Shown here piece by piece: positions 9,289-21,063 of a DNA stretch of 64,000 nucleotides. The notes under the pieces are model-generated. The model was not told where the DNA came from. It saw only the letters and a list, made by a program, of their open reading frames with translations, and did no database searches. Made by a program: the position numbers and the translations under genes. Within the stretch, counting starts at the first letter, position 1. Every line of letters begins with the position of its first letter. This DNA is from Onishia taeanensis (GTDB taxonomy: Bacteria > Pseudomonadota > Gammaproteobacteria > Pseudomonadales > Halomonadaceae), in the NCBI RefSeq assembly GCF_900100755.1, contig NZ_FNCI01000001.1:310001-374000 (forward strand). The letters run 5' to 3'.

Positions 9289-10101
9289 ATGAACGAACTT
9301 GCCAACCGCGACGATACCCGTCGTCACGAGGACAGCATCGACGTCCAGGGGCTGGATCGGCTGATCCACAGCCATGCCGGCCACCTGGATGCCGACGAGG
9401 ATTACTGGTTCCGCCTGCGTGGCCACAACCTCAATCCGCTGGTCGACGCCTCCGGTTCTCTGTTGGGCATGGTGGTGCGGGTTCGCCAGCTCGACCGGCT
9501 CGACGACATCGACCGGCTCTACCGCCAGGTGGTCGACGAGATTGCGGCCATCGAGATCGAGCTGACCGAGCAAGGCTACGACCGTCCGACCCTGCTGGCC
9601 TATCGCTATGTGCTCTGCTCGTTCATCGACGAAGCGGTGATGAGCACCGACTGGGGCCAGCAGAGCCAGTGGGCGGGCCACTCCTTGCTGACGCGCTTTC
9701 ACAACGAGACCTGGGGCGGCGAGAAGGTCTTCTCGATTCTCGCCCGGCTGCGACAGGAACCGCGTCGCTATCGCGACCTGCTGTCCTTTATCTACCTCTG
9801 CCTGTGTCTGGGCTTCGAGGGCCGCTACAAGGTGATGCCGCATGGCCGCGAGGAATACGAGCAGATGCTGCGCGAGCTTGGCGATCAACTGAGTTCGCTG
9901 GATGACCCCGTCGAGGACAGCCTGACTCATCCGCTGGACAATGTGCTCGTCGCCGCGCGCCGGAAGGGTGACGGCATGCCGCTGTGGGGCATCTTTGCGC
10001 TATTCGCGCTGGCCGTGGCCGCCATCTATACCGGCTTCTCCTGGTCGCTGGAAGAGCAGGCCGACCAGGTCGGCGTGCTGCTGGAACGCATCATTAACTG
10101 A
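9289..10101 (+). CDS. tssL: T6SS inner-membrane protein TssL (DotU/IcmH family)
   Basis: TssL is an inner-membrane component that binds TssM and docks the TssK baseplate. The 270-residue protein has the DotU cytoplasmic domain, with YVLCSFIDEAVMSTDWG near residue 110 and HNETWGGEKVF near residue 140. A single C-terminal membrane segment (about residues 228-250, around GIFALFALAVAAIYTGF) is followed by a short periplasmic tail. It lacks the OmpA-like peptidoglycan-binding extension of longer TssL proteins, so any cell-wall anchoring must come from another subunit. Confidence 0.96.
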   Translation: MNELANRDDTRRHEDSIDVQGLDRLIHSHAGHLDADEDYWFRLRGHNLNPLVDASGSLLGMVVRVRQLDRLDDIDRLYRQVVDEIAAIEIELTEQGYDRPTLLAYRYVLCSFIDEAVMSTDWGQQSQWAGHSLLTRFHNETWGGEKVFSILARLRQEPRRYRDLLSFIYLCLCLGFEGRYKVMPHGREEYEQMLRELGDQLSSLDDPVEDSLTHPLDNVLVAARRKGDGMPLWGIFALFALAVAAIYTGFSWSLEEQADQVGVLLERIIN

Positions 10102-10142
10102 CCGCTCAACACGAATTTTCGGACAACATTCAGGGAGAGATC

Positions 10143-12791
10143 ATGCTCAGGGTAGAGCTACCGGCACTGATCGGCCGACTCAACGCCATCGCCCGCCAGG
10201 GATTGGAAGGCGCCGCAGGGCTGTGCGCCGAGCAGCAGGCGCCCGAGGTGGGCGTATCCCATCTGCTGATGGCCTTTCTCGACCAGCCGCTGTGCGATTT
10301 GCGGGTATTGCTCGACGCCGAGAATATCGAGCCGGAAGCGCTGCGGCGTGCACTGGCCGAAGATGCGCGGCCGCCGCGCGATCTCGAAGTAAGCACCCCG
10401 AGCTTCTCGCCGCTGCTGGTCGAACTGCTGCAGGATGCTTGGTTGCTGGCGAGTGCCGAGCTTGAGCATCGCGAGCTGCGTAGCGGCGTGATCTTCACTG
10501 CCATGCTGCACCATGCCGGGCGGTATCTGGGGCCGCGCGGCGAGCGCATGCTGGCCGGTATCAATCGCGAGCGGCTGCGTCGCGACTTTACCCGGCTGAC
10601 TCGTGATTCGGCCGAGGCCGGAGCGCCGGAAGGCGAACGGTCAGCGCCTACCCGCGCCGCTAGCGGCGACGAGAGCGCCCTGGCACGTTTTGCCACTTCG
10701 CTGACCGAACAGGCCCGCCGCGGTGAACTCGACCCGGTGCTGTGCCGCGACCCCGAGATCGATCAGATGCTGGATATTCTCGGCCGTCGTCGCAAGAACA
10801 ACCCCATCGTGGTCGGCGAAGCCGGCGTGGGTAAGAGCGCCGTCGTCGAGGGCCTGGCGTTGCGCATCGTCGAAGGCCGCGTGCCTGCGGCGCTGGCCGG
10901 CGTGGAGCTCGTTTCGCTGGATCTTGGCGCCCTGCAGGCTGGGGCCTCGGTCAAGGGCGAATTCGAGAAGCGTCTCAAGGCGGTGATCGAAGAGGTCAAG
11001 GAAGCCGCTACCCCGACGCTTTTGTTTATCGACGAGGCCCATACGCTGATCGGTGCCGGCAACCCGGAGGGCGGCGCCGATGCCGCCAACCTGCTCAAGC
11101 CGGCGCTGGCGCGTGGTGAACTGCGCACCATCGGTGCCACCACCTGGCGCGAATACAAGAAGCACATCGAGAAGGACCCGGCGCTCTCGCGGCGTTTCCA
11201 ACCGGTGGCCCTGGACGAGCCGAGCGTCGAGCAGGCACTGGTGATCCTGCGCGGCCTGCGCGATGTTTATGAGTCGACCCACGGCGTATTGATCGGCGAC
11301 AGCGGCTTGCGCGCCGCCGCCGAGCTCTCGGCTCGCTACCTGGCCGGACGTCAGTTGCCCGACAAGGCCATCGACGTGCTCGATACCGCCGGCACCCGGC
11401 TGGCTCAGGCATTGGATACGCCGCCGCGCCGGCTGAGCCACTTGATGAGTGAACAGCTGGCGGCGCAGCGCGAGCACGACCAGCTCGAGCGCGAATTGCT
11501 GCTGGGTCGCACCCCCGATGCCCACCACCGCGACGCCCTTGCCGAGCGCCTGGCGTGGCTTGGAGACGAGCGCGAGACCCTGGAAGCCGCTTGGCAGGAA
11601 CAGCGCGACTGCGTCGAGGCCATTCTGTCGCTGCACCGCGAGCTGCTCGATGGCGAGCCCGAAGGCACCGATGCCGACCAGCAGGACGACGTCGATGTCG
11701 TCGACAGCACCGAGGAGCGCGAGCGGCGGACCTCGGAACTCGCCACACACGAGGCGCGCCTCGCAGAGCTGCAACGCGAATTCTCGCTGGTCAACGCAAG
11801 CGTCGAGGAAGCCCAGGTCGCCCAGGTGATCGGCGACTGGACCGGTGTGCCGGTGGAGCGCATGACCCGCGACGAGCTGGCGCGGCTCACCGAACTGCCT
11901 GAAGAGCTGGGGGGGCTGGTCAAGGGCCAGGATATCGCCATCGAACGCCTGCACCGCCACCTGCTCACCGCCCGGGCCGACCTGCGTCGCCCCGGCCGCC
12001 CACTGGGCGCCTTCCTGCTGGTCGGCCCCAGCGGGGTCGGCAAGACCGAGACCGTGGTGCAGATCGCCGAGAGCCTCTACGGCGGCCGTCAGTTCCTTAC
12101 CACCATCAACATGTCCGAGTATCAGGAGAAGCACACCGTCTCGCGGCTGATCGGCTCACCGCCTGGCTACGTGGGCTTCGGCGAGGGCGGCCTGCTGACC
12201 GAGGCGATCCGCCAGCGGCCCTATTCCGTGGTGTTGCTCGATGAGGTCGAAAAAGCCCACCCGGACGTGCTCAACCTCTTCTATCAGGCCTTCGACAAGG
12301 GCGAGCTGGCCGACGGCGAGGGGCGCTCGATCGATTGCCGCAACGTGCTGTTCTTCATGACCTCCAACCTGGGTTATGAAGCCATCGTGCACCACGCCAA
12401 CGACCGTGAGGCCATGGACGAGGCGCTGTATCCGGTACTGGCGGACTTCTTCAAGCCGGCGCTGCTGGCGCGCATGGAAGTGGTGCCTTACCTGCCGCTG
12501 TCGCGGGAGATTCTCAACGACATCGTCACCGCCAAGCTCGAGACCCTGGCCGGCCGCATCCGCGATCGCCACCGTCAAGCCGAGGTGGTATTGGACCCGG
12601 CGCTGGCCGAGGCCATCTGTGCCCGGGCCACCCGCAGCGAGAATGGCGCCAGGATGCTCGAATCGGTGATCGACGGCGAGCTGCTGCCGCCGGTGTCACG
12701 GGCACTGCTCGAACGGATGGCACGACAGGAACCGGTGACCCGGGTGCTGCTGGGTGTCGATGACCACGGCTTTACCGCCGAGGTGGCATGA
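10143..12791 (+). CDS. clpV: T6SS sheath-recycling AAA+ ATPase ClpV (TssH)
   Basis: ClpV unfolds contracted TssB/TssC sheaths so that the subunits can be reused. The 882-residue protein has a Clp N-domain (about 1-160) and a first AAA+ module with Walker A GEAGVGKS (225-232) and Walker B LLFIDEAH. A coiled middle region follows, then a second module with Walker A GPSGVGKT (628-635) and VVLLDEVEKAHPDV. ClpV is distinguished from ClpB by the T6SS context and the ELPALIGRLN-type N-terminus. A 41-base gap separates it from tssL. A 497-codon antisense frame inside it is a shadow. Confidence 0.97.
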   Translation: MLRVELPALIGRLNAIARQGLEGAAGLCAEQQAPEVGVSHLLMAFLDQPLCDLRVLLDAENIEPEALRRALAEDARPPRDLEVSTPSFSPLLVELLQDAWLLASAELEHRELRSGVIFTAMLHHAGRYLGPRGERMLAGINRERLRRDFTRLTRDSAEAGAPEGERSAPTRAASGDESALARFATSLTEQARRGELDPVLCRDPEIDQMLDILGRRRKNNPIVVGEAGVGKSAVVEGLALRIVEGRVPAALAGVELVSLDLGALQAGASVKGEFEKRLKAVIEEVKEAATPTLLFIDEAHTLIGAGNPEGGADAANLLKPALARGELRTIGATTWREYKKHIEKDPALSRRFQPVALDEPSVEQALVILRGLRDVYESTHGVLIGDSGLRAAAELSARYLAGRQLPDKAIDVLDTAGTRLAQALDTPPRRLSHLMSEQLAAQREHDQLERELLLGRTPDAHHRDALAERLAWLGDERETLEAAWQEQRDCVEAILSLHRELLDGEPEGTDADQQDDVDVVDSTEERERRTSELATHEARLAELQREFSLVNASVEEAQVAQVIGDWTGVPVERMTRDELARLTELPEELGGLVKGQDIAIERLHRHLLTARADLRRPGRPLGAFLLVGPSGVGKTETVVQIAESLYGGRQFLTTINMSEYQEKHTVSRLIGSPPGYVGFGEGGLLTEAIRQRPYSVVLLDEVEKAHPDVLNLFYQAFDKGELADGEGRSIDCRNVLFFMTSNLGYEAIVHHANDREAMDEALYPVLADFFKPALLARMEVVPYLPLSREILNDIVTAKLETLAGRIRDRHRQAEVVLDPALAEAICARATRSENGARMLESVIDGELLPPVSRALLERMARQEPVTRVLLGVDDHGFTAEVA

Positions 12792-12792
12792 C

Positions 12793-14525
<1,733 letters not shown>

Positions 14526-14529
<4 letters not shown>

Positions 14530-15263
14530 ACGCGATTGACATCATCCGTGCCTTCGAATGCAAAGCCGCGCGGTCGGCCCGTCACGGGTCAGGCGCCAGG
14601 CTGCTGATGCTGGCCCTGGTGGTTGGACTTGCCGCTGCGCCTGCGTCGGCTCAGGTAACGACCCAGGATCGACCCCAAACGCAGTTGCCGCATCAGACTC
14701 AGGCCGCGCGGCTCAAGGCCGCTGAAGCCTGTGCCGACTCACCCTCGCGGCTAGGGCGCCTCGAGTGCTACGACCGTCTGTTTCGCGATCAGGAGGCGGC
14801 CGAGACGGAGCAGACGCGCTCGCCGCTTTGGCAGGCCGTGGCGGCTCAGGAGGCCGAACGCAGTGCCGAGGATTTCGGTATCCGGGTGCGCGAAATGCCG
14901 GACTCGGTGCTGATGAGCGCGCCGGCGCTGGGCACGCTGCCGCCGCGCCCGCTGTTGGTGATCAGCTGCGACAACGCCATCACCCGATTCCAGCTGCATT
15001 TGAGTAAGCCGCTCGAAGCCACGAGAGCCCCGCTCGAGCTGCATGGTGGCGGTGTCACTCTAGAGCAGACCTGGCGAGTGCTGGATGACGGCCACGTGGT
15101 CAGTGGCGGTCGCGGCCTGCCGGCGATTGGCACCTTGAAGCGCCTGCTGAGGGGCGAAGAACTGCGCCTGACCAGCGAGCGGCCCGCCATCAATGGCCTG
15201 CGTTTCGATCTCGAAGGCTGGCGCACGGCCATCGAGCCGTTGCGCGCCATGTGCCGCTGGTAG
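14526..15263 (+). CDS. vasI: T6SS-associated periplasmic protein VasI/TagO
   Basis: The 245-residue product has an extended N-terminus, a hydrophobic core (LLMLALVVGLAAAPASA) and a likely signal-peptidase site after AQ. It is therefore probably periplasmic. The mature part starts with a CADSPSRLGRLECYDRLF segment, which resembles the short Cys-containing repeat of VasI/TagO proteins, and goes on to RPLLVISCDNAITRFQLHL. In other systems TagO-type proteins are accessory. The exact role is not fixed by sequence. The ATG overlaps the vasH stop (ATGA), and tssA follows after 10 bases. Confidence 0.8.
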
Positions 15264-15273
15264 CGAGGAGCCT

Positions 15274-16722
15274 ATGCAGATTACCCAGTCCGTCCATCTC
15301 AAGCCGGTGCTCGCCCTTATCGATGAAGGGGTCGGCCAGCCGGTCACGGACCGTCAGGATTATGACTGGCTCGACGAGGAGATGATGAAGGTCGGCTCGC
15401 TGCAGCATGGCGAGGTGAACTGGCATGAGGCCGAAACCCGCGCTGCAGGGCTGCTCAGCACAACGGGTAAGGACCTGAAGGTGCTTGGCCACCTGCTGCA
15501 TTGCTTGCAGCACGACGGCGACCCGGCACGCTTCGCGCTGTCGCTCGAGCTGCTGGCCGGCACCCTGGATACCTGGTGGGCCGAGGCGTATCCCTTTGCC
15601 GGGCCGCGTGGCAAAAGAGCCAGGCCCAAGCTGTTTCAGCAGTTTGCCCAGCGGGCGGTCAAGCTGGCCGGCGCCCTGGACTTCATCGGTGCCGCCGAGG
15701 CGCACACTGCCTGCCACGAGGCGCTGGAGGGCCTGCGCAAGCGCGCCGCCGACCATGAGCTTTCTGACGAGTCTCTGGCCGAACTCGCGCGGTTGCTCAA
15801 ACAGGTCACACCCACCGCCGATTCGCCGTCGTCGTCCGGCACATCCCGGGGGAGTAGAGGCGGTGGCAGCGATGGTGATACGACCCGCTCGGGGGCATCG
15901 GCTACCGAGGCCGAGCCCAGCGCTCCGCGAGCGCCGGAGGCGCGTCTCGAGAGCGGCAACGATCGCAGCAACCGCCAGGCGCTGTTGAAGATGGCCGACT
16001 TTCTCAACGAGCAGTCTCCCGGCGAGGCGCTGGGCTATCGACTGAGGCGGCATGCCGTTTGGCACGCCATTCATAGCCTGCCCTTGACCCGAGATGGCCA
16101 GCGTACCGAGCTGGCGCCGGTATCCGCCGACCGCGCCGCCGAATATCGCGAGGCGGCGGCGGGCCGGCCTACCCATGAACACTGGCGGCGCATCGAGAAC
16201 AGCCTGGCGCTGAGCCCTTATTGGCTCGAGGGGCACCGCTTGAGCGCCGAGGTCGCCCGCCGGCTCGAGCATCCACGCTGCGCCGAAGCGATTCGCGATG
16301 AGGCGGCGCGCTTCGTTGAGCGATTGCCAAGCATCGAGGCGCTGACTTTCAGCGATGGCACGGCCTTCCTCGATGCGGAAACCCGCACCTGGCTCGCCGA
16401 CAAACCCGGGCCTGGAGCGCCGGGTGGCGCCATGGGGGGCGGCGATCCCTGGCAGGAAGGCCTGGAAACCGCGCGCGAACGCTTGGAAGAAGAGGGCTTG
16501 GCGCCGGCACTTGCGGTGCTGGACGAGGGGCTGGCGTCTGCGGACTCACCCCGCGAGAGCGTCTATTGGCGACTGGCCAGCGCCGATCTGCTGTATGACG
16601 CCGGTCTCGCCGCCCTGGCCCGGCAGCACTATCAGGCATTGCATGACGCCGTCGAGAGCCTCGAGTTGGAACACTGGGAGCCGGCGTTGCCGGCCCGGTT
16701 AGCGGCAGCACTCGACGCTTAG
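15274..16722 (+). CDS. tssA: T6SS assembly protein TssA (ImpA family)
   Basis: TssA primes baseplate and tail-tube/sheath assembly. The 482-residue product has an ImpA N-terminal domain (about 1-130), including the WW-containing DTWWAEAYPF stretch after SLELLAGTL. A Ser/Gly-rich linker follows (about 185-215), and the C-terminal helical region contains QEGLETARERLEEEGLAPAL. I chose the ATG at 15274, preceded by GAGGAG ten bases after the vasI stop. An in-frame ATG at 15193 lies in vasI and would add a non-family extension. Length and C-terminal form match the longer TssA class. Confidence 0.92.
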   Translation: MQITQSVHLKPVLALIDEGVGQPVTDRQDYDWLDEEMMKVGSLQHGEVNWHEAETRAAGLLSTTGKDLKVLGHLLHCLQHDGDPARFALSLELLAGTLDTWWAEAYPFAGPRGKRARPKLFQQFAQRAVKLAGALDFIGAAEAHTACHEALEGLRKRAADHELSDESLAELARLLKQVTPTADSPSSSGTSRGSRGGGSDGDTTRSGASATEAEPSAPRAPEARLESGNDRSNRQALLKMADFLNEQSPGEALGYRLRRHAVWHAIHSLPLTRDGQRTELAPVSADRAAEYREAAAGRPTHEHWRRIENSLALSPYWLEGHRLSAEVARRLEHPRCAEAIRDEAARFVERLPSIEALTFSDGTAFLDAETRTWLADKPGPGAPGGAMGGGDPWQEGLETARERLEEEGLAPALAVLDEGLASADSPRESVYWRLASADLLYDAGLAALARQHYQALHDAVESLELEHWEPALPARLAAALDA

Positions 16723-16768
16723 AGCATGGCGATATGAAGGAATCGACAGGAACGAGGGAGCAAGGCGC

Positions 16769-19700
16769 ATGTGGAAACAACTGAAGGCTGGACTGAGCCG
16801 CTGGATGCCGGGCATGTCCCAGGCTGACAGCCAGCTCAACCAGGCACGCGGACACGCCAACAAGGCGAAGGGTCTGAAGCGCCTGGGTGTCTGGCTGTGG
16901 TGGCTGCTGGTGGTCGCCCTGCTGGTGGCAATCTGGTGGCTGGGGCCGCAGTGGCAGGCATTCGGCGGTCGTCCGCTCGAATCATGGGTCAACCGGCTGC
17001 TGGCAAGCCTGGCGCTGCTCGGGGTCGTGGCCGTGGTATGGGGCATTCGTCTGGCCCGGCGCCTGCGCTCCCTCAATGACGAGCGTCAGCACGAGACGCA
17101 GCGCCAGCTCGACCCGGTGCTCGGTCAGATCGAGCGCCAGGAGGAAAGCCTGGATGCCACGCTGCATGAGATCACCGACAGCCTGGGTGGCGGCAACAAC
17201 GCGCGCTACAAGCTGCCTTGGTACCTGATCATGGGCGTCGAGAACGCCGGCAAGACCAGCCTGGTCAACCGTTCCGGACAGGATTTCTCGCTGACTCATG
17301 TCATGAAAGCCTCCGGCCAGGGCAAGCGTGGCCGGCTGGGCTTCGACTGGTGGATCGGCGACAAGGCGGTGCTGATCGACCCTGACGGCGAGCTGCTGAC
17401 GCAAGGGGCGCTGCAGGGCGGCGAGCCCGCTGAGCTTGAAAGCCGGCTGTGGGATCACTTCGTGAGCTGGCTCGAGCGCAACCGCTCGCGCCGCCCGTTG
17501 GATGGGGTGGTGCTGGTGCTCGATCTAGCCCGGCTCAGCGATGCCCAGGTGGCGGTGCGCAAGGCCTATGCCTCGCTGCTGCGTGCGCGACTGCGCGAGC
17601 TGATGGAGCGCCACGGCAGCCGGCTGCCGGTCTACGTCACCTTCAGCAAGATGGACCTGCTGCACGGCTTCGACGATTTCTTCCGCCATTACTCTCGTGC
17701 CGCCCGGCGGGCACCGCTTGGCTTCACCTTCTCGGCGGCTTCTCTCGACCACCCGGGACGCTGGGAAGAAGAGTTCGCCGACGCCTATGACGGCATGCTC
17801 GAGCGGCTCAACCAGACCATGCCCAGCCTGCTCGCCGAATGCCGCGATCGAGAGGAGCGTGAGGCGGTGTTCCGCTTCGTGCGCCAACTCGCCGGCCTGC
17901 GCGACGTGCTGCTTGGCTTCCTCGGCGAGGCGCTATCCAGCGACCGTTTCTCCACGGCCGCCATGGTTCGCGGTGCATACTTCACCTCGGTCTATCAGCA
18001 GGGCGTGCCGGAAGATCCCTTCGTCGATGCCGCCGCGCGGCGCTATGGCATGACCGATGGCGTGCAGCCGGCACACCGAGCGACGCGCTCGGCGCTCTAT
18101 TTCACCGAGGAGCTATTCGAACGCGTCATCTATCCCGAGTCGGGGCTTGCCGGCGACAACGCTCGGGCAGCGCGGCGCCAGCGTCGCGTGCGCCGTGCCA
18201 GCGCGCTGGGCTGTGTCCTCGTCGGTACGGCCTTGACCGGCGGCTGGTATCACTTCTACGAGAAGAATACTCAGGCGCTGGCGGCGGTCGAGGACAAGGC
18301 CGAGGCCTTCCTCGACGTGCGCCCCAGCCATTGGAATAGCGACGACCCCACCGGCTATTCACTGCTCGAGCCACTGGATCGCCTGCTCAGCGCCACCAGC
18401 GAGTTTGGTGACTACCGGTCGCGGCCCTGGTTGCTGGCCGATATGGGCCTCTATCAAGGCCACGCCCTGGGTGTCGAAGTCGATAACGCCTATCTGCGGC
18501 TGCTCGAGGAGCAGTTCCTGCCGGCGCTGATGGTCGGCATCATGGATGACATGAACCAGGCCCCGGCGGGCAGCAACGAAAAGCTCGCCCTGCTGCGCAT
18601 CCTGCGCATGATGTCTGACGCCAGCGGTCGACAGCCCGAGCGCGTGCATGACTTCATGGAAGAGCGCTGGCAAGAAGACTTCCCGGGTCGCGGCGACGTG
18701 CAGCGCCGCCTGCTCGGGCATCTCGATTACGCCATGGAGTATACCGACCTGGCCGGCCACGCCGAGGCCGGCAAGCCGGGCGCCCGTCAGGCCATGGCGC
18801 CGATGCAGGGCAGCATCGAAGCCGCTCAGCAGGAACTGGCCCGCCAGCCCATGTACGAGCGAGTCTACGCCACGCTCAAGGCCGGTATTGCCCGGCGCAG
18901 TGCGGCGGTGCTGGACCTGCGCTCGAGCGTTGGCCCGGCCTTCAATCTGGTCTTCATGGCCAGCAACGACAACCCGGACAATGTGCGCATTCCCCCGCTG
19001 CTGACCCGCACTGGCTTCGAGGGCTATTTCCTCGACAAGCTGGATCAGGCCACGCAGCTGGCGCTGGTCGATACCTGGGTGCTGGGGCAGCGTGACGATA
19101 TTGACTTCAGTGATGCCGATCGTCGCCGGCTGCAGAATGCCCTGCGTGAGCGCTATATCAGCGACTACCATGTCACTTGGCGCGAAGCGCTGGCCGATAT
19201 TCATCTGGTGCCGCTGCCCGATATTCATCAGGCCGTAGTGGTCGCCGATGGGCTGCTCGGTGCCAGCCGTCCGCTGGATCGCCTGCTTGGCGAGGTCTCT
19301 CAGCAGACCCAGCTCTATCCTGAGCTGCCCGAAGGCGATGATGCGGCTCGACAGGCCCTGCAGCGCTCGCCGCGCTATAAGCTTGCCAGCGAGATCGAGC
19401 GCCACTTCGCCGCACTCAATGAGCTGACCAAAAAGCGGGGCGACAACCCCTCTAACCTCGACGAGATCAAGATCGCCATTGCCGATCTGCGTGACTACCT
19501 GCGCCAGGTGGACGAAGCCAGCGATCGTGGCAGCCGCGCCTTCCTGCTGGCCCGCGACCGTCTGTCTCTGCAGGGCGAGGATCCGATCGCCCGGCTCAAG
19601 CGCATCGCCGAGGATACCCCAGCGCCGGTGGGCGGCATGCTCGAGAGCCTGGCCGATCAGAGCTGGCAGTTGCTGATGGCCAGTGCGGTTCGCCACCTGG

Positions 19701-20422
19701 AAAGCCAGTGGATCGACGAGGTCGTGACACCCTTCCAGCAGCGCCTGGCCGGTCGCTATCCGCTGGCGCCCCAGGCGTCCCGCGAGGTGGCACTAACCGA
19801 CTTCGAGGCCTTCTTCGCTCCGGATGGCATCCTCGATGCCTTCTACCAGCGCAACCTCAAGCCCTTCATCGAAGGCGCGCCTGAGGCGCTGCGCAGTGAA
19901 GAAGGCGACTCGCTGCTGCGGCAGGGCGTTCTCGATGCCATGCAGCGCGCCGAGCGGATTCGTGAAGCCTATCTCAACCGCGACGGCGTGCTGGATGTGC
20001 CCTTCAGCCTGGAGCCGATCAGCCTCAGTGCCGACAAGCGTCGCGGGGTGATCAGCGTCGACGGTCAGTTGATCGACTATGCCCATGGCGCCAGCCGCCG
20101 GGTGCCGATGATCTGGCCCAACGGCCTGCGCGACAGCAACGAGAGCCGAGTCACCCTGGTGCCAAGCGAGGTCAACCGCTCGCCGCGCACTCTTCGCGAG
20201 GATGGTCCCTGGGCCTGGTTCCGTCTGCTGGACGACGCCCAGTTGACTGGCGCTGGCGAACGCGAGCTGGAACTCAGCTTCAATGTCGATGGCGGCAGCA
20301 TGCGCTATCGCCTGGTCGCCGATGGACCCCGTAACCCCTTCACTCGGTCACTGGTGGCGGGCTTTAGCCTGCCCACGGCCCTGTACGCCGAAGGAGAGCA
20401 GCACGATGCTGGCGACACTTAA
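16769..20422 (+). CDS. tssM: T6SS inner-membrane core protein TssM (IcmF/VasK)
   Basis: TssM spans the inner membrane and periplasm and binds TssJ and TssL. The 1217-residue product has two N-terminal membrane segments (about residues 36-58 and 70-92), then a cytoplasmic NTPase-like domain with Walker A GVENAGKT (156-163). A third membrane helix lies near residue 475 (ASALGCVLVGTALTGGWYHF), and a large periplasmic region with IcmF-related and VasK-type C-terminal domains ends RSLVAGFSLPTALYAEG. An antisense frame of 445 codons inside it is a shadow. The last 17 bases overlap the downstream acetyltransferase gene. Confidence 0.97.
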   Translation: MWKQLKAGLSRWMPGMSQADSQLNQARGHANKAKGLKRLGVWLWWLLVVALLVAIWWLGPQWQAFGGRPLESWVNRLLASLALLGVVAVVWGIRLARRLRSLNDERQHETQRQLDPVLGQIERQEESLDATLHEITDSLGGGNNARYKLPWYLIMGVENAGKTSLVNRSGQDFSLTHVMKASGQGKRGRLGFDWWIGDKAVLIDPDGELLTQGALQGGEPAELESRLWDHFVSWLERNRSRRPLDGVVLVLDLARLSDAQVAVRKAYASLLRARLRELMERHGSRLPVYVTFSKMDLLHGFDDFFRHYSRAARRAPLGFTFSAASLDHPGRWEEEFADAYDGMLERLNQTMPSLLAECRDREEREAVFRFVRQLAGLRDVLLGFLGEALSSDRFSTAAMVRGAYFTSVYQQGVPEDPFVDAAARRYGMTDGVQPAHRATRSALYFTEELFERVIYPESGLAGDNARAARRQRRVRRASALGCVLVGTALTGGWYHFYEKNTQALAAVEDKAEAFLDVRPSHWNSDDPTGYSLLEPLDRLLSATSEFGDYRSRPWLLADMGLYQGHALGVEVDNAYLRLLEEQFLPALMVGIMDDMNQAPAGSNEKLALLRILRMMSDASGRQPERVHDFMEERWQEDFPGRGDVQRRLLGHLDYAMEYTDLAGHAEAGKPGARQAMAPMQGSIEAAQQELARQPMYERVYATLKAGIARRSAAVLDLRSSVGPAFNLVFMASNDNPDNVRIPPLLTRTGFEGYFLDKLDQATQLALVDTWVLGQRDDIDFSDADRRRLQNALRERYISDYHVTWREALADIHLVPLPDIHQAVVVADGLLGASRPLDRLLGEVSQQTQLYPELPEGDDAARQALQRSPRYKLASEIERHFAALNELTKKRGDNPSNLDEIKIAIADLRDYLRQVDEASDRGSRAFLLARDRLSLQGEDPIARLKRIAEDTPAPVGGMLESLADQSWQLLMASAVRHLESQWIDEVVTPFQQRLAGRYPLAPQASREVALTDFEAFFAPDGILDAFYQRNLKPFIEGAPEALRSEEGDSLLRQGVLDAMQRAERIREAYLNRDGVLDVPFSLEPISLSADKRRGVISVDGQLIDYAHGASRRVPMIWPNGLRDSNESRVTLVPSEVNRSPRTLREDGPWAWFRLLDDAQLTGAGERELELSFNVDGGSMRYRLVADGPRNPFTRSLVAGFSLPTALYAEGEQHDAGDT

Positions 20423-21032
20423 ACGATGGATGGGCGCGGCACCCACCCAGCCGGCGACAAAAGACGCTGGCGAAACGCCGCAGGATGACAGCTCACGGCA
20501 GGAGGCACCCGCGCTGGTGCCCGCCGGCCCCGACGATATTGCGTTGCTGCTCGATGCGGCGGAGCGCGCCGAGCGAGAAGGGCTTTCGCCTTGGGTACTT
20601 CGTGACGAGGCGCGTCTTGAGACTCTGCGCCGCTCGCTGGAGTTCGTGGTCCACCGTGGGCTCTGGCTGCAGCGCGAAGATGGCAAGGTGGCGCATTGGC
20701 AGGGCCGGCTACTGGCCCTGCGCCACGGCGATGGGCCAGTGCTTGGCATGGTGCTGGTATGTCGGCGTGACGACGAGGCCGCCTGGCAACTGCGTTTCTT
20801 CTTCATCGCCCCGGAATGGCAGGGCCGTGGCCACGGTGCGCGGTTGCTGATGGCCGCCCGTCGCGAGCTGATGGGAACGCCGCTGCAGACCCGCCTGCCG
20901 CTGGTCGGCGCGGCGCCTGCGAGCCTTGAGGCGGCGGGGTTTCGGCGCATGCACATGGATGCCGGCGGGGTGGTGAGTTTCGAGGCCCCGGCCCAATGGA
21001 ACGATCAACGCGAATGCACAAGCGGCGCCTGA
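20406..21032 (+). CDS. GNAT-family N-acetyltransferase within the T6SS operon
   Basis: The 208-residue product carries a GNAT fold at about residues 35-195. A FFFIAPEWQGRGHGARLL stretch gives the acetyl-CoA-binding R/Q-x-x-G-x-A pattern, and an AAPASLEAAGFRRM segment has the usual GNAT C-terminal strand. The N-terminal 35 residues look disordered. The ATG at 20406 starts inside the last 17 bases of tssM, so translation is probably coupled. PAAR follows after 31 bases. The substrate cannot be read from sequence: it may be an apparatus component, an effector or a toxin target. It is not a core T6SS gene, so its fixed place between tssM and the tip genes is notable. Confidence 0.8.
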   Translation: MLATLKRWMGAAPTQPATKDAGETPQDDSSRQEAPALVPAGPDDIALLLDAAERAEREGLSPWVLRDEARLETLRRSLEFVVHRGLWLQREDGKVAHWQGRLLALRHGDGPVLGMVLVCRRDDEAAWQLRFFFIAPEWQGRGHGARLLMAARRELMGTPLQTRLPLVGAAPASLEAAGFRRMHMDAGGVVSFEAPAQWNDQRECTSGA

Positions 21033-21063
21033 ACGGCGACGCCTATTGGCAGGAGGACGACGC

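Noticed and set aside
10641-12134. A 497-codon antisense frame inside clpV
   Set aside because: ClpV motifs on the plus strand explain the region; the antisense product has no recognisable domain.
18359-19696. A 445-codon antisense frame inside tssM
   Set aside because: Shadow of the TssM periplasmic region, without ribosome binding site or family features.
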